DNA of 64,000 bases from Progne subis subis (lineage: Eukaryota; Chordata; Aves; Passeriformes; Hirundinidae). Below are positions 11,462-22,470 of the stretch, one piece after another. Positions within the stretch are counted from its first letter, which is position 1; the number at the start of each line of letters is the position of its first letter. The position numbers and the translations under genes are program-made. The notes beneath the pieces are model-generated. The model made no database searches. It saw only the letters and a list, made by a program, of their open reading frames with translations, and was not told where the DNA came from. The stretch is from positions 1 to 64,000 of the forward strand of contig JAKJHU010000335.1 in assembly GCA_022316685.1 (NCBI GenBank). The letters are read 5' to 3'.

Positions 11462-14112
11462 TGGCCGCTGCTTGGGCTTTCCCCATTGCCCTCACTTGGA
11501 CTACCAGCGACCCAGTGTGGGTTAAGCAGTGGCCACTGAAAGGGGAAAGCTTACAACAGGCACATGCCTTGGTACAGGAACAACTCCGATTGGGTCATCT
11601 TAAATTGTCCACTAGCCCCTGGAATACTCCTATATTTATTATTAAGAAGAAGTCAGGGAAATATCGACTGCTTCACGATCTTCGTGCCGTGAATGCCCAA
11701 ATGGAACCAATGGGAGCTCTTCAGCCTGGATTGCCCAGCCCAGCGATGTTACCCCAGGACTGGCCTTTGTTAATCCTTGACTTAAAGGACTGCTTTAATA
11801 CCATTGCGTTACACCCTCAGGATACACGTCGGTTTGCATTTACCTTACCAGCCATAAATCGTCAAAGCCCTGACTCTCGGTATGAATGGACTGTGTTACC
11901 CCAGGGCGTGCGCAACAGTCCAACACTTTGTCAACTTTTTGTCCAAGCTGCTTTGCAGCCACTGCGGGAAAGACGGCCAAAGGTGATTATTTATCATTAC
12001 ATGGATGATATTTTATTTGCACAGCCTCATCCCTTTTCGGATTTACAAATTCAGATTATAACACAGTCCCTTGCTGAGCATAAGTTGGTTGTTGCCCCAG
12101 AAAAAATTCAACGCTCAGCACCATGGAAATATTTGGGATTGACTTTAACACAGCAAGTAGTTACCCCACAAAAACTAGACTTTCACTGTGATGTTACCAC
12201 TTTACATGATGCGCAAAAATTGTTAGGAGATTTGCAGTGGCTCAGGCCTATCATTGGGATTCCTAATGAACTTATTGATCAGCTGCGCCCCCTGCTCAAA
12301 GGCACTGACCCTGCTCAACCGGTATGTGTCTCCTCCCAACAGCGTCAGGTCATCCAACTTATCGCCGACTGTGTTATACAAGGCCAAGTTCGCCGCAGGT
12401 CTCTAGACCTTCCTGTTGATATCACCATATGGCTGGGACCTACGCACTTTATGGGCGCGTTGACTCAACTTCAAAAGAAAACGGGGGAGAATTGGGTATT
12501 GGAGTGGATAGTTCCCCCATTACAACAACAAAAAACTATATGGCAAAAAATCGAGTTATTGTGCCTTCTTATCAAAAAAGGACGTCAACGCGTGGTACAG
12601 ATCTTAGGCCTAGAGCCGGAGACAATATTTGTGCCCTTACAACGAGATGCTCTTGATTGGTATTTGGCCAATTCCATGGAACTGCAAGAAGCACTGCTAG
12701 GCAGCAGTAGTATCATTGCTCCAAATAATACAAAAGCTCAGTTAAAATGGGTAGGATCACACAGATGGATGGTCGTTCCTAAAAAACAGGACAAGCCCAT
12801 ATTGGAAGCACTTACGGTATATACTGATGCCGGAAAGAAATCCCGGAAGGCTGCTATCACCTGGCATGAGGAAGGAATCTGGAACAAGAAGATATTACAG
12901 GCAGAAGCTACTGATACATTACAGACATTGGAGCTACTTGCTGTGGTGTGGGCATTAACAAATTTTGGAGGACCGCTCAATATTGTAACGGACTCATTAT
13001 ATGTGGCAGGTGTTGCCAATCGAATAGAGGATGCCTTCATCAAAGACGTAAAAAACCAGAGACTGTATCAGCTCCTGACGCAACTACAGAAGGCGTTACG
13101 GCAGCGAGAACAGCCTTATGCAGTGCTACATATCCGGAGCCACAAATGGGACATTGGCTTGGGAGAAGGGAATCAGTGAGCAGATGATCTGGTATCAGCC
13201 ATAGCAGTACCTTTGCCTCAACACACATTGGCAAGAGAGGCTCACTCCATCTTCCATCAAAATGCGAAAGGCCTGCAGAGACAGTTCCGTATATCACATG
13301 CAGAAGCCACATCAATAGTCAGAAGCTGTCCCATATGCTGTAATCACAACAAAGGCTTGGGTTTGGGCACAGGGGTGAACCCTCGTGGTACCAGAGCTAA
13401 CGAAATATGGCAGACTGATGTTACGCATGTTAATTGCTTTGGTCGCTTAAAATATGTTCATGTTACTATAGATACATATAGTCACTATATTTGGGCAACG
13501 CCTCAAGCGGGTGAGAGGGCTGTTCATGTAATTAGACACCTTACTAGCTGCTTCACGGTCATGGGAGTTTGTCAACAGCTAAAAACCGACAACGGCCCGG
13601 CTTATGTTAGTGGCCGAGTCCGAATATTTTTGAAACAATGGGGGGTACGACATATTACAGGCATCCCACATAACCCCGGAGGGCAAGCTATAGTAGAAAG
13701 AGCAAATAGCACCCTAAAGACTTATATTGAGAGATTCAGTGATATTACAGATGTACAGGAACGCCTACTTAAAACACTGTTTGTACTGAACCACTTACGT
13801 GTATTTGGATCATCTGAGATGCCAGCCGCTGTCTCGCACTTTGAAATGCTGAATGAAAGCAAGGCTAAAGAGTCAGCAGAGGTCTGGGTTAGATACAAAT
13901 GTTTAAAGACAGGGTTATGGCAAGGTCCAGCAAGAGTACTATACTGGGGAAGAGGATATCTTTGTGTTTCCACCCCAACAGGTCCTGAGTGGATCCCGGC
14001 CCGGTGGACAAAGCCAGCCTTGAAGCCTCAGAGTGGAGGGCATCAGGAACCCTCGACTGCGCCTGGACAGCCTGATCCGCCCCCACCGGGAGTTTCTCCA
14101 GACAGTGCTTGA
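11461..14112 (+). pseudogene. pol: ERV1 pol: RT, RNase H, integrase with one TGA
   Basis: One reading frame across the whole gene, broken by a single TGA at 13177-13179 at the RNase H-integrase border. Reverse transcriptase shows LHDLRAVNAQ, LDLKDCFNTI, LPQGVRNSP and the catalytic YMDD (11998-12009). RNase H shows TDAGKKS, a Glu in LELLAVV and VTDSLYV. Integrase (13213-14112) has a zinc-binding H-x3-H/C-x2-C (HSIFH ... CPIC) and the catalytic triad in WQTDVTH, LKTDNGPAY and the Glu of AIVERANSTLK. All catalytic residues are present, so apart from the stop this copy is well preserved. The 3' end overlaps the next ORF in another frame. Confidence 0.95.
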
Positions 14113-14641
14113 TCCTTCGCTTTGCTACCCGGTTACTACAGATCAATTCACATATTTGTTAACTTGTTTAGCAAACTATCAGTTGGGGAATATTAGAACA
14201 CAGGGTTGTCTTTGTTGTTGGGACCGACAGCACCGTGCTTGGGTTTTAATACATTGTGGGGGATGTAGGCAACACGAGTGGATTCATCAACAGTCGTTAT
14301 TGGGTGAGCTATGGTGCTTAGCCTGTAGACGCTCTTGGAGGAGTGAAAGTCATCATCAGGCACTAGAAAAGGCCACTGGGTTACCTTTTCCACAAGCAAT
14401 AACTCTGTTTGAAAGCAGAGAGCAGCTACATTTAGCCTATGCCCGCTGGCAGTTGCAACATTCAATAATAAGAGTAAAAGCCTTAGTTCATACAGAAATT
14501 ATCCAGAAAAAGTGTGAGACCTATTGTTATATTCCCTGCCAGTGGACTGTGGTACCTTCGGAATGGGAACATCTCAATCAAAGGTTTAAACAGCTTAAGA
14601 TAAAAAGGAAAGCAAGGAAGGACAAAAGAAACAACGAGTAA
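14024..14641 (+). CDS. unassigned Cys-rich ORF between pol and env (ERV1)
   Basis: An uninterrupted frame of about 205 codons that overlaps the last ~89 bases of pol and ends 2 bases before the env ATG (TAA 14639-14641). It contains no ATG at all. The first near-cognate start is GTG 14033, and a good acceptor ('tttctccag', near 14103) suggests expression from a spliced mRNA. Counting from GTG 14033, residues 59-98 form a Cys/His cluster: CLCC, then R-A-W-V-x3-C-x2-C-R at 68-79 and CLAC at 95-98. The C-terminus is strongly basic (KIKRKARKDKR). There is no signal peptide or membrane segment. I do not recognise the family. By position it compares with orf-x of sheep betaretroviruses or with Rec/Rem-type leaders. 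A zinc-binding, nucleic-acid-related role is only inference. Confidence 0.6.
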   Translation, partial: SLRVEGIRNPRLRLDSLIRPHREFLQTVLDPSLCYPVTTDQFTYLLTCLANYQLGNIRTQGCLCCWDRQHRAWVLIHCGGCRQHEWIHQQSLLGELWCLACRRSWRSESHHQALEKATGLPFPQAITLFESREQLHLAYARWQLQHSIIRVKALVHTEIIQKKCETYCYIPCQWTVVPSEWEHLNQRFKQLKIKRKARKDKRNNE

Positions 14642-14643
14642 AT

Positions 14644-15941
14644 ATGAGGTTGTTATGTGTTTTGACCCTTTTTACACAAATAACGAGTGCTTTTTGGGTT
14701 TCCCCTCAGCCAAAAGAAATATATGGGTTACCTTAGCTAATCTCACTAATCAAGAAGCCATATGCCTTTCTTTATCAACTCCAGGAAACCCGTTTTCCAC
14801 CTGCTTAGTGGGAGTGCCTGCAGACAAATGGCCTTGTCCATCAAAAATACCAACATGCAAGGCCAACGAATCACGGACAACAGCGAATGCGTGGGATCAA
14901 TGGGTGCCTTATTTGCCCCTCGCACCTTTGGAACCACAAGAGATAGAATTGTTGGGGTCAGTTAAAGCTGATGCATGTGTTTATTTTAATTACAGAAGTG
15001 TAACCCAAAAAAGCCAAGGGACCAATTATACAACAACAGTCAATTCCTCCTTGCTAATTTATCAAAATGCCTCAACGTGGTGCAATTACACTGCTAACAA
15101 GATCTCTGTTTCAACAAATGTGCCACTTACATTGCCAACAGGCATGTTTTTAATCTGTGGAGATAGAGCCTGGGCAGGTATCCCTTCTCGATTGAGAGGT
15201 GGTCCATGCACACTAGGGCGACTATCGCTACTCACCCCAAACACTTCCATGATTTTAAATTACACACGGCATCACAGGCACAGGCGGGAAAAACGATTAA
15301 CCCACCAATTTACAAAGGAATGTAATTCAAATGTTGATTTTTGGTCTGCGGAGCAAAGAATTTTTGCATCTATTTTAGCTCCTGGAGTAGCCAGTGCTCA
15401 AAGTTTAGCTACCTTAAATAAACTAGGATGCTGGTTAGCACAACAGACCAATGCCACCTCCCTTGCTTTAAGCAACTTGTTAGCTGATGTGGATTCAGTT
15501 AGACATGCCACTTTGCAAAACAGAGCAGCGATAGATTTCCTGCTTTTAGCACAAGGACATGGTTGTGAGGAATTTGAAGGAATGTGTTGTATGAACTTGT
15601 CTGACCATTCACAATCTATTCATGCTCAAATCGATAACTTAAGGAAATTGACAGGACAGTTGCGATTAGAACAAGGATGGGGTTTAGATGGGTGGCTTGC
15701 TTCTTTAGGACTTGGACCTTGGATTACCTCTATATTAAAAATAGCTGTGGTGATAGGCATTGTGATCCTTTTAACAATTACCTGCCTTCCATGTATTTGT
15801 ATGTGTTTACAAAATGCCATACAGCGAACAATGCAAACTATGTTTAATCAGCATTTATTGGTGCAATCAAAAGAAAACGGGGGAAGTGTGGAGAGATTGT
15901 CTGAGGCATGGCTGCAAAGTAAAGGCCATGCTGCAAAGTAA
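14644..15941 (+). pseudogene. env: ERV1 env, early frameshift
   Basis: Envelope glycoprotein, surface plus transmembrane subunits. The ATG at 14644 opens a hydrophobic signal peptide (MRLLCVLTLFTQITSA), but that frame stops within about 30 codons. The rest of Env reads in a second frame (14655-15941), so there is a frameshift near 14720. The second frame has several N-glycosylation sequons and a furin-type site (RHRREKR, near 15290). Next come a hydrophobic fusion-peptide-like stretch (IFASILAPGVASA), a C-x6-C-C motif (Cys at 15564 and 15585-15590) and one membrane anchor followed by a Cys-rich short tail. No C-x-x-C is obvious in the surface part, as in alpharetroviral Env. The last 18 or so codons lie in the 3' LTR. 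Confidence 0.9.
15869..15886 (+). other. ERV1 polypurine tract
   Basis: A purine run with one C (aaaagaaaacgggggaag) directly abuts the 3' LTR. It is the expected plus-strand primer site. Confidence 0.85.
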
Positions 15942-16256
15942 AGGCCATGAGAAGATCTGACTTGTTAAGGTTTAGCAGAGAACATGCAGGACGACGTGAC
16001 AAACAGCACGGATACTGCATCCTTGTACAGAGAAGTTTCAAAATAACAAGGATGTTGATCAGCAGAAATCATGTAGCTGTAACTACAAGGCTAACTGCAA
16101 AAAGAATATGCATTGTGAAATAGTGAACCAATTAGGAGCTACAATTTTGTAATATGCATGAACTAATTAACTGCACTATATCTGTATGCGAGCACGTTAA
16201 TAAATCTGAGACTTGTTGATCATGATAGCATGAGGCTCGTCTCCCGTTCTTCCACA
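15887..16256 (+). repeat. ERV1 3' LTR (370 bp)
   Basis: Same ends and length as the 5' LTR; AATAAA at 16199-16204. About ten substitutions separate the two LTRs and no indels were noted. Confidence 0.97.
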
Positions 16257-16975
16257 GGCAGGAGCCTCCCTTGAAATGGAAAATGCAAACCCCCTCTCTT
16301 TGAATTATAATTTTGAAATTAATGGGCTTTCAAGCAAAGATATTGCAATAGGAATAACAGTTCTTCAGTAGGAAAATTAAACTAAATGTGCAGTAGTAAA
16401 AAAACCACCACCAAAAAAATGCCCAAAAATAAGAGTCAGAATCCAACCTGTCCCCCAGTTAGTCAGAGTGTTGCTTGCAGTCCAATCAAATCGTGGCTGC
16501 AGTCCTCCTGGAGTGACAGAAGTGGTTTTGTTGGAGCAATGATCTTGTAGATGGGTGTAGTTTTCCTCTGAAGGTCCAGTGGTGGTTTAGATGGGTCTGG
16601 TCTTCCTCTGGGAATCCAGTGGAAACCGGGCTGCTCCTGGTGTTTAAATCTCTGCTTACATCCAGGTGGGAATGCTTGGCTCCTCCCTCTGGGTGGAGCA
16701 TTTCACAATGGGATGATGTAATTTTATCAGTCATGCAGTGAGAGGCAATGGCCCATTAACAGAAGATATCTCCCTGGAGGGAGGATGGGTCATGGAAGAG
16801 ATCAAGAACACTGCCCCATTTGGTTTTACACAGCTGGCTCATTAAGAGAAGATCCCTCTCAGAGATATGAGGAATGGGTCATGGAAGAGATAAACAACCT
16901 GCCCTCCTGGTTTTAACAGATGGCAATAGAACACTTTTTTTGGTTACATCTTGCATTGCAAGACAGAGCTTGATG
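16257..16975 (-). mobile_element. old LTR, probably ERVL-like, minus strand
   Basis: Begins directly after the ERV1 LTR with 'ggcaggagcctcccttg'. On the minus strand it reads like an LTR: a U3-like part with 'cttctgttaatgggcc', a TATA-like 'agatttaaac', and an AT-rich R/U5 part ending 'gggaggctcctgcc'. Its U3 part (about 16742-16975) recurs in the same orientation at 55025-55290. Assignment to an ERVL-type family comes from general resemblance to bird LTRs and was not tested. No coding sequence. Confidence 0.55.
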
Positions 16976-18007
16976 CTCCTTGCCCAGGCTCTCTCCAGAA
17001 CACGCCCAGGCCAATGCTCAGCAGAGAAAAGCCCCGTGAGCAGCCCCAGGGTGGCCGTGGGCAGGCTGGGGGCAAACAGCATGGCTGGGGCTCTGCAAGG
17101 TGCCTGGGGGAGACGGGAAGGAGCAGCAGAGCAGGGGCTGATCCATCCCCACTGCGCTGGACACCCCAGGGCAGCGTCCCAGAGCGTCCTCATGCACCTG
17201 CCAACAACATCCCCCCTGCAGCCCTGGCCTCTCCCCCAGCTCACACAGGTGCCGCATCCTTGCAGGCACAGACACGGCAGCACTGGCTCAGAAGCCCCTG
17301 TGTGCACTGCCCAGAGCAGGCGTGAGCACCCCCATGGTGTTGGTGTGGGGAGATGAACCTGAGGGAGCACAAATGCCATCATCAGCCCCTGGGGCCAGGA
17401 AGGGCTGGGGGACAGCAGGGAAACCACTCAGGTTTGTGGTGGCCTCTGAAGTCAGCCAGAAAATTTGTTCCCATGAGCTGTGAGTTTCCTGTGCCACTGC
17501 AAACGTTGTTGCTCAGAGCCAGGGCTGTCTGGCAGCCACCTCCAAACTGCCCTCAGCATTTCCTTTGCTTCATCTTGGCTTTCTTTACTCTTTCTGCTGC
17601 AAAATCCTTCCTATTGCCTGCCCCAGTTCCCTTCTGTGTAAACAGCCCAACCCTGTTTACCTTTCCTCTCTGGCCCCACTCCCCATTTCAGTTCCTGGCT
17701 TGGCACCATGGGAACATCCCTTGGGGAGCAGGATCATCCTCCAAGTGCTTCAGGAATTGTCTGCAGCCTCCTGCAGTGCCTTGTGCTGCTCCCTTGTCAG
17801 AGGCACCACAGGCCAGGGGGGCACATCTGGGCTGCTGTGTCTGGCTGTGGGGCTCCCTGTTCTGGGCAAGGAGGAGGAGCTGCAGAGGCTGTGCAGGACT
17901 GACAGGATGGGCTTTGGGGCTGTGAGGAGAAGCTGAGGGACCTGGGCTGCTGGACCTTCTGGAGAGGAGGCCCAGGGCTCATGCTGCAACTGCTGCAAGG
18001 GTGGTTT
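16976..18007 (+). repeat. duplicated block, partner 45984-47002
   Basis: About 1 kb nearly identical in the same order and strand to 45984-47002, starting at 'ctccttgcccaggctctc' and running into the same CR1. Small indels exist (for example 'cccccctgcagcc' against 'cccccctctgcagcc'). ORFs on both strands shift frame between the copies, so I call it noncoding. Confidence 0.85.
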
Positions 18008-18985
18008 CAGAGAATCACAGAATCATCAAGGTTAGAAAAAACCTTGGACTTCATCAAGTGCCCTGACACTGCCTTTTCTTCCCTAAGACTCCTCTTCTTG
18101 AGGAAAAACAACCCCTGCTCCCTCAGGTGCTCCTCACAGGACTTGTGTTCCAGACCCTCACCTGCCTTGTTGTCCTTCTCTGGACATGCTGCAGCCCCTC
18201 CATGTCCTTCCTGAACTGGGGAGCTTTCCTAGGGTAACTTTATGATGCTTGTATCCCCAATCATCTGTTCTGTTTGTGCTGTATCTTGAGTCCTGTGCCT
18301 TTAAGACTGGTTCTAAGAGCAAGGAGAAGCATGGAGTTTGTTTTGAGAAAACTGCCTGACTCCTACACATTCTTCTCCGGACGGTGTTCGGCGGAGGCTT
18401 GGAGAGACTGCAGGACAGAGATTTTTTTTTTGCTTTTAGTTAGTTTCAGCTAGCTAGGGGCAGAGAAGTTCCCTGGATTTTTTTTTTTTTTCCCTTTTTC
18501 TTGGAACTGTTTAAACCTGCTCTGGACTGAAAACCCAGGGGAGCACTGGGGGCTGCACCTGCAGCCCACTGGGGCCTGGACCTCGGCATTTTCCAGCAGC
18601 ACCGGAGGGACTGGGACTAAGAGAGAGCCGAGCTACACCCACGGCAAGGACTTTCTCAATTTGCCATCTCACTTCAGAAGGAGAGGTTTATTGTTTCATA
18701 TTATTCATTCTTTATACTTGTATGCACTTGATTTGTTTATTAAAATAGTTTTTTCCACTTTTCTCCAAAGAGGTTTTATTTTCGGACTGGTTGGAGGAGG
18801 GGCCACTTGGGTTTGCTTCCCAGAGGGATCCTATTAAAGGGTTTTCTCACAAATTTGTCCCCAAACCAGGACAGGAGCCCAGAACTTCACACAGCACTCG
18901 AGGTGCTGCCCAACTAGTGCCGAGCACAGGGGAAAAATTACTGCCCTGCTCCTGCTGGCCACACTGTTCCTGATCCATAGGAGTG
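18008..18985 (-). mobile_element. CR1 fragment split by a 649-bp insertion
   Basis: CR1 on the minus strand: 'cagagaatcacagaatcat' marks its 3' end, then 'gactcctcttcttgagg', 'caggacttgtgttccagacc' and 'ctctggacatgctgcagcccc' up to 18224. The element resumes at 18874 with 'agcccagaacttcacacagcac' to about 18985. It shares an internal deletion ('gtgccctgacactgcc' joined to the 'cctcctctt' part) with the CR1 at 47003. That shared deletion shows the two are duplicates of one insertion. Confidence 0.85.
18225..18873. mobile_element. 649-bp insertion in CR1, possible solo LTR
   Basis: Interrupts the CR1. The 5-bp sequence ggagc lies at both borders (18220-18224 and 18874-18878), consistent with a target-site duplication. 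The insert has two T-rich tracts, AT-rich DNA with 'ttaaaatagtttttt' and ends 'aaaccaggaca'. It looks like a solo LTR read on the plus strand, but the left end is not TG, so the class is uncertain. No coding sequence. Confidence 0.5.
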
Positions 18986-19151
18986 CCAAGGGTTGGATGA
19001 CAGAAGTAGTGGCAAGGGGGTGGGGACAAAGTCTGATTTATCATCAGCCATGAAGGGTCTTAATTTTCATGTCAACTTAGATTGCATTTAATGTGCTGAG
19101 GGTCAATATCAATTGGACATTGTAGATATAAATCTATAAATATGTACTAAA
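18986..19151 (+). repeat. CR1-flanking block, copies at 48900 and 51835
   Basis: Contains 'ggggacaaagtctgat', 'catgaagggtcttaattttcat' and a following AT-rich part. Similar sequence follows the CR1 at 48900-49060 and stands alone at 51835-51950. ERV2 is inserted at its right end. Confidence 0.75.
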
Positions 19152-19986
19152 TGAAATTCATTCATGCTAATTGTAATCGGTTCAATATTTTAAAATATAT
19201 ATATATTTAAAAATATTTGTCATAAAGTAGTAAAGGAAAAAGTAGATGTGATTATTGTTACAAAGAAGATGGGCCCCTTGGCAGATGGTACATTAGAAAA
19301 ATAAGATACAGGATGCAGTTTGAGATAAGCAAGAGTCTCAAAGCTGGATTGGCCAAAGCTGGGACTACTCCAAAGTAGGGAGATGGGCCCTTTGCAGATG
19401 TGATGGGATACAGGATATCTTAAGATAGAACTGGCCTTGAGATGGACAGTGTTGGGACTCTTCCAAGGCAGGGAGTTTGGGTGGTGGTTTGAGCCATGAA
19501 ATAATTACTTCTTGGAACATAGTGCTTAGTTATGTATAACACAAAGCTTAAAGTGCACGCACAACCAGTAAGGTTATTCATAGGAGGAGAGGAAGATGCT
19601 GAGACTTCATCTGAAGAAGACCGCCAAAAAGCCAAGAAGACCCCCTAACAACAAGTGGAGCATGTGCTATGTAGTATAGTGACGTAGATTTTACAAATTG
19701 AAAATAGGAGATTCACAGGAAATATTAATGAATATGTATTAGCATACAGTATATAAGTTTAAGTTGGATTACTTTGTTTTGTACATGAAGTAGGGAGAGA
19801 AACTCCCTATAATACTCTGGTCGGTTTTGCTTATCCTTTATTTGAACGTTACTTACCTTTAATTAATCACTTCCAATTTTTTTTGTATATGCTTGATTAT
19901 AAAATGCTACTTAAAAAAGATTGCATTGCTGCTAAATGCAACTTTGTTGCTTATTAAAATAGACATATAGAGCTTCATTGATAACA
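19152..19986 (+). repeat. ERV2 5' LTR
   Basis: Matched by 29254-30080. Starts TGAAATTCATTC. A TATA box (tataaaa, 19898-19904) lies near the 3' end. I place the end at 'ataaca' because the primer site follows after 3 bases; the exact end is uncertain, as the 3' copy diverges in the last ~15 bases. Confidence 0.85.
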
Positions 19987-19989
19987 AAT

Positions 19990-20007
19990 TGGTGCTGAAA
20001 CCTGGGA
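19990..20007 (+). other. ERV2 primer-binding site, tRNA-Phe type
   Basis: TGGTGCTGAAACCTGGGA matches the complement of the tRNA-Phe 3' end (TGGTGCCGAAACCCGGGA) at 16 of 18 positions. Confidence 0.8.
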
Positions 20008-21008
20008 AATCCAGCCTGGGGAAGGACGGCTACTCTCGGGAAGGAGCTCCCCACCAGCTCTTTTAAGGTGGTCCCGAGCTTAGACCAGGCTCCCTTGGAG
20101 AAGGAGTTCCAATTACAATAATGCATCAGCAAAGCAAGCCAGCAATAGGAGGCACACACAAGGGCTGCCATTGGAGTGCCGGCTAAAGGTAAAGGTCCTG
20201 TAAAATGTCTTCTGCACAAGAACCGTGTGGAGAAATGGACTGTGTAAGTACCATGGGGTTGGGCAGAGGGGCAGCTGTATGTTTGTGTGTGTGTAGAATA
20301 TCTAAAATGGGGGCTGGCAGCCCCGACCCCTGAAGCAAGTGTGAACCTCCCAGTACTGCGTTTTCAGCTCTCTGTGAGGAGACCAGCTGGGAAAGGAGGG
20401 AAGTGAAAAGAAAGAACGAATGAGGATCCCTGGGAGGGACTGGCAGGAAGGGTCCCAGCCCGAGAACCCAGGGGAAGTTCCTCGAGGAGAAGGGAGCAAT
20501 CTGATCACTGGGTGAGGTGAATAAGGAGGGGAGCAATTGAGTCAAGTTCCATTTTCTTTGAGAAGAAAATACTCGGTAACTTAAGTACGAGACTAAGAGA
20601 GATTGCGAGGGGAAGTGGCTAGAAGGATATAGTCAGGGAAGACAGATGGGGAGAAAGATTGGAATTCCGTGTGAGGCAAACAGTTGGTAAAAGACAAGAT
20701 AGTGCAACAGAATAATAAGTGAGAGGATTGAACCATGAAGTGAGTGAGGGAGACCAAGATTCTCCTGATACTGGCAGTTTCTTGCTTTGTTGCCACCAAA
20801 AATGGGTCCAAAGAAAAGTAACTCCTTAGAACCAGGAGCTGCGAATTATGAAAGAAATTTACAATAGCCTGGTATAGCTGGGAACTGTGAGGGGGGTTCT
20901 CAGAAGGGGAGCATCCCTCAGGACAGTCCATTGGGGATAATGTTACGATTCTGGGATGCATGTGAATCCTGAAGAGGAAAAAGTAAGCAGAAAATTATTA
21001 ATAATTGA
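20008..21008 (+). other. ERV2 leader, no gene seen
   Basis: About 1 kb between the primer site and the gag ATG, presumably with donor and packaging signals. It is purine-rich in the second half. No convincing ORF on the sense strand. Confidence 0.6.
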
Positions 21009-22470
21009 ATGTTTAAATGGACAAAGGAAATTATCTGGAAAGATAATTTATATTGGCCAAAGTTTGGACTGTTTGGAGATTGGATTTGCCAGTCTTTGAA
21101 TTTGTATGTGAATTCAAAAGGACCTTTTGTTCAGGAAGAAAGCAAATATGCTGCTCTGTGGCTTCCCAGGGGAAAGGGTGAATTTGTCACTCGAAGGCAA
21201 GGAATCAAGGGTTTTCCCTTCTATCCTTTACAAACTAGAGGGCAAGCAGCCAAAAAAGACAGACACAAGCCCTAGGATCTGTTAGATCACCTCCCACCCC
21301 CTTATAGGCAACCTAATCAGCCCGTTCAACCCCAAGCCCCCGAGGGTCCTCCTGTAAATGCAAACACACCCCCTATTCAGGAGGAGCCAGTAGCACATAG
21401 AACTAGAGGTGGGGGACAGGGTGAAGTGATGATGGGGATGGGGAAGCAAAAATGGAAGATGGACTACAGACGCTTAGAAAAGTTCCAATGGCAAACCCAG
21501 AACAGAGACCTATTGGTGATGTGAGTGTTCCCCTGAACACAGGGGATGTCAGGGAGTTTAAGAAGGAGCTGGGCAGGCTGCTAGAGGATCCTCTTGGAAT
21601 GGCAGAGAGATTAGATCAGTTCTTGGGGCCAAATATATACACCTGGGTGGAACTGCAGTCTATCTTAGGAATCTTGTTTACCATGGAAGAAAGAGAAATG
21701 CTGAGACATTCAGGAATGAGGGTTTGGGACAGAGAATGTCAGGGGCCAGACCAGGGGGATCAGAAATGGCCAATGCAAGATCCAGGTTGGAATAATCAGA
21801 ATGAAAGACACAGACAGAATAGGAGTGATCTCTGGTGGATGATTATCCGAGGAATCTGGGAAGCAGTGCCCAAGGGGCAGAATATAGGGAAAGCTCTAAG
21901 TGAGCACCAAGGGAAGGATGAAGCCCTGGCAGACTGGTTAGAAAGACTAAGAAAAGTCTTGGAGTTATATTTAGGTGTAGACCCCAACACTCTAGCAGGA
22001 CAGGTCCTTTTGAAAACACAATGTGTAGCTAAGGCCTGGGGGCACATCAGGAAGAAGATGGAAAATGGAGAAAATTGGCAGGATAGGGGGCTTCAGGAAT
22101 TGTTAAGAGAAGCACAGAAAGTGTATGTGAGAAGGGATGAGGAGAGGCAAAAGAAAAACCCACAGATTTTAATGGCAGCAGTCAAGGAAACACAGACAAC
22201 CATGAATACAGAGAAGCACTCAGGAAAGAAAAAACAAGAGAAAAAGGCAGGTCCACCTCTGGGGATATGAGATCCACGTGTTTTTCCTGTCACCATAAAG
22301 GACATTTACAAACTTCTTGTCCTGGACACACAGGAAAACAGGACACACTTGTTTTTATTGCCACAAAAAGGGACACCTACAAAAATTCTGTAGAAAGAGG
22401 CAGCGAGATGAGAAAATGTTTCAAGAGGACTAGGGGGGTCAGGGGCTCTGTTAATGAGGACTGAACACCT
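21009..22470 (+). pseudogene. gag: ERV2 gag, broken
   Basis: Gag precursor of gamma type. The ATG at 21009 opens a matrix of 88 codons (YWPKFGLFGDW...) ended by TAG 21273-21275. The same frame continues into a late-domain motif PPPY at 21294-21305, the usual recruiter of NEDD4-type ligases for budding. Capsid reads in another frame (21452-22270), with a PLNTGDVREFKKEL start and a major-homology-like QGKDEALADWLERLRKVL. It ends in a basic, Lys-rich tail. Nucleocapsid has a first zinc knuckle, CFSCHHKGHLQTSC (from 22279). A second knuckle-like CFYCHKKGHLQKFC appears in a shifted frame near 22350. At least three lesions. Confidence 0.9.

Larger units (their letters stand above)
8490..16256 (+). 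mobile_element. ERV1: class II (beta-like) provirus with env
   Basis: A 7.77-kb provirus with two 370-bp LTRs, a tRNA-Trp-type primer site, gag, dUTPase-protease, pol, an unassigned Cys-rich ORF, env and a polypurine tract. By my rough count the two LTRs differ at about 10 of 370 positions (~2.7%), so the copy is fairly young. Coding damage is modest: gag has about two frameshifts plus an amber codon, pol has one TGA, and env has one frameshift. dUTPase in the pro frame and two -1 shifts are betaretroviral traits, whereas the Env has a C-x6-C-C transmembrane motif. No target-site duplication is visible (gtcacc before, ggcagg after). Confidence 0.97.

Noticed and set aside
16879..17427. ORFs shared between 16.9-17.4 kb and 46.0-46.4 kb
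   Set aside because: Conservation reflects recent duplication; indels between the copies shift the frames.
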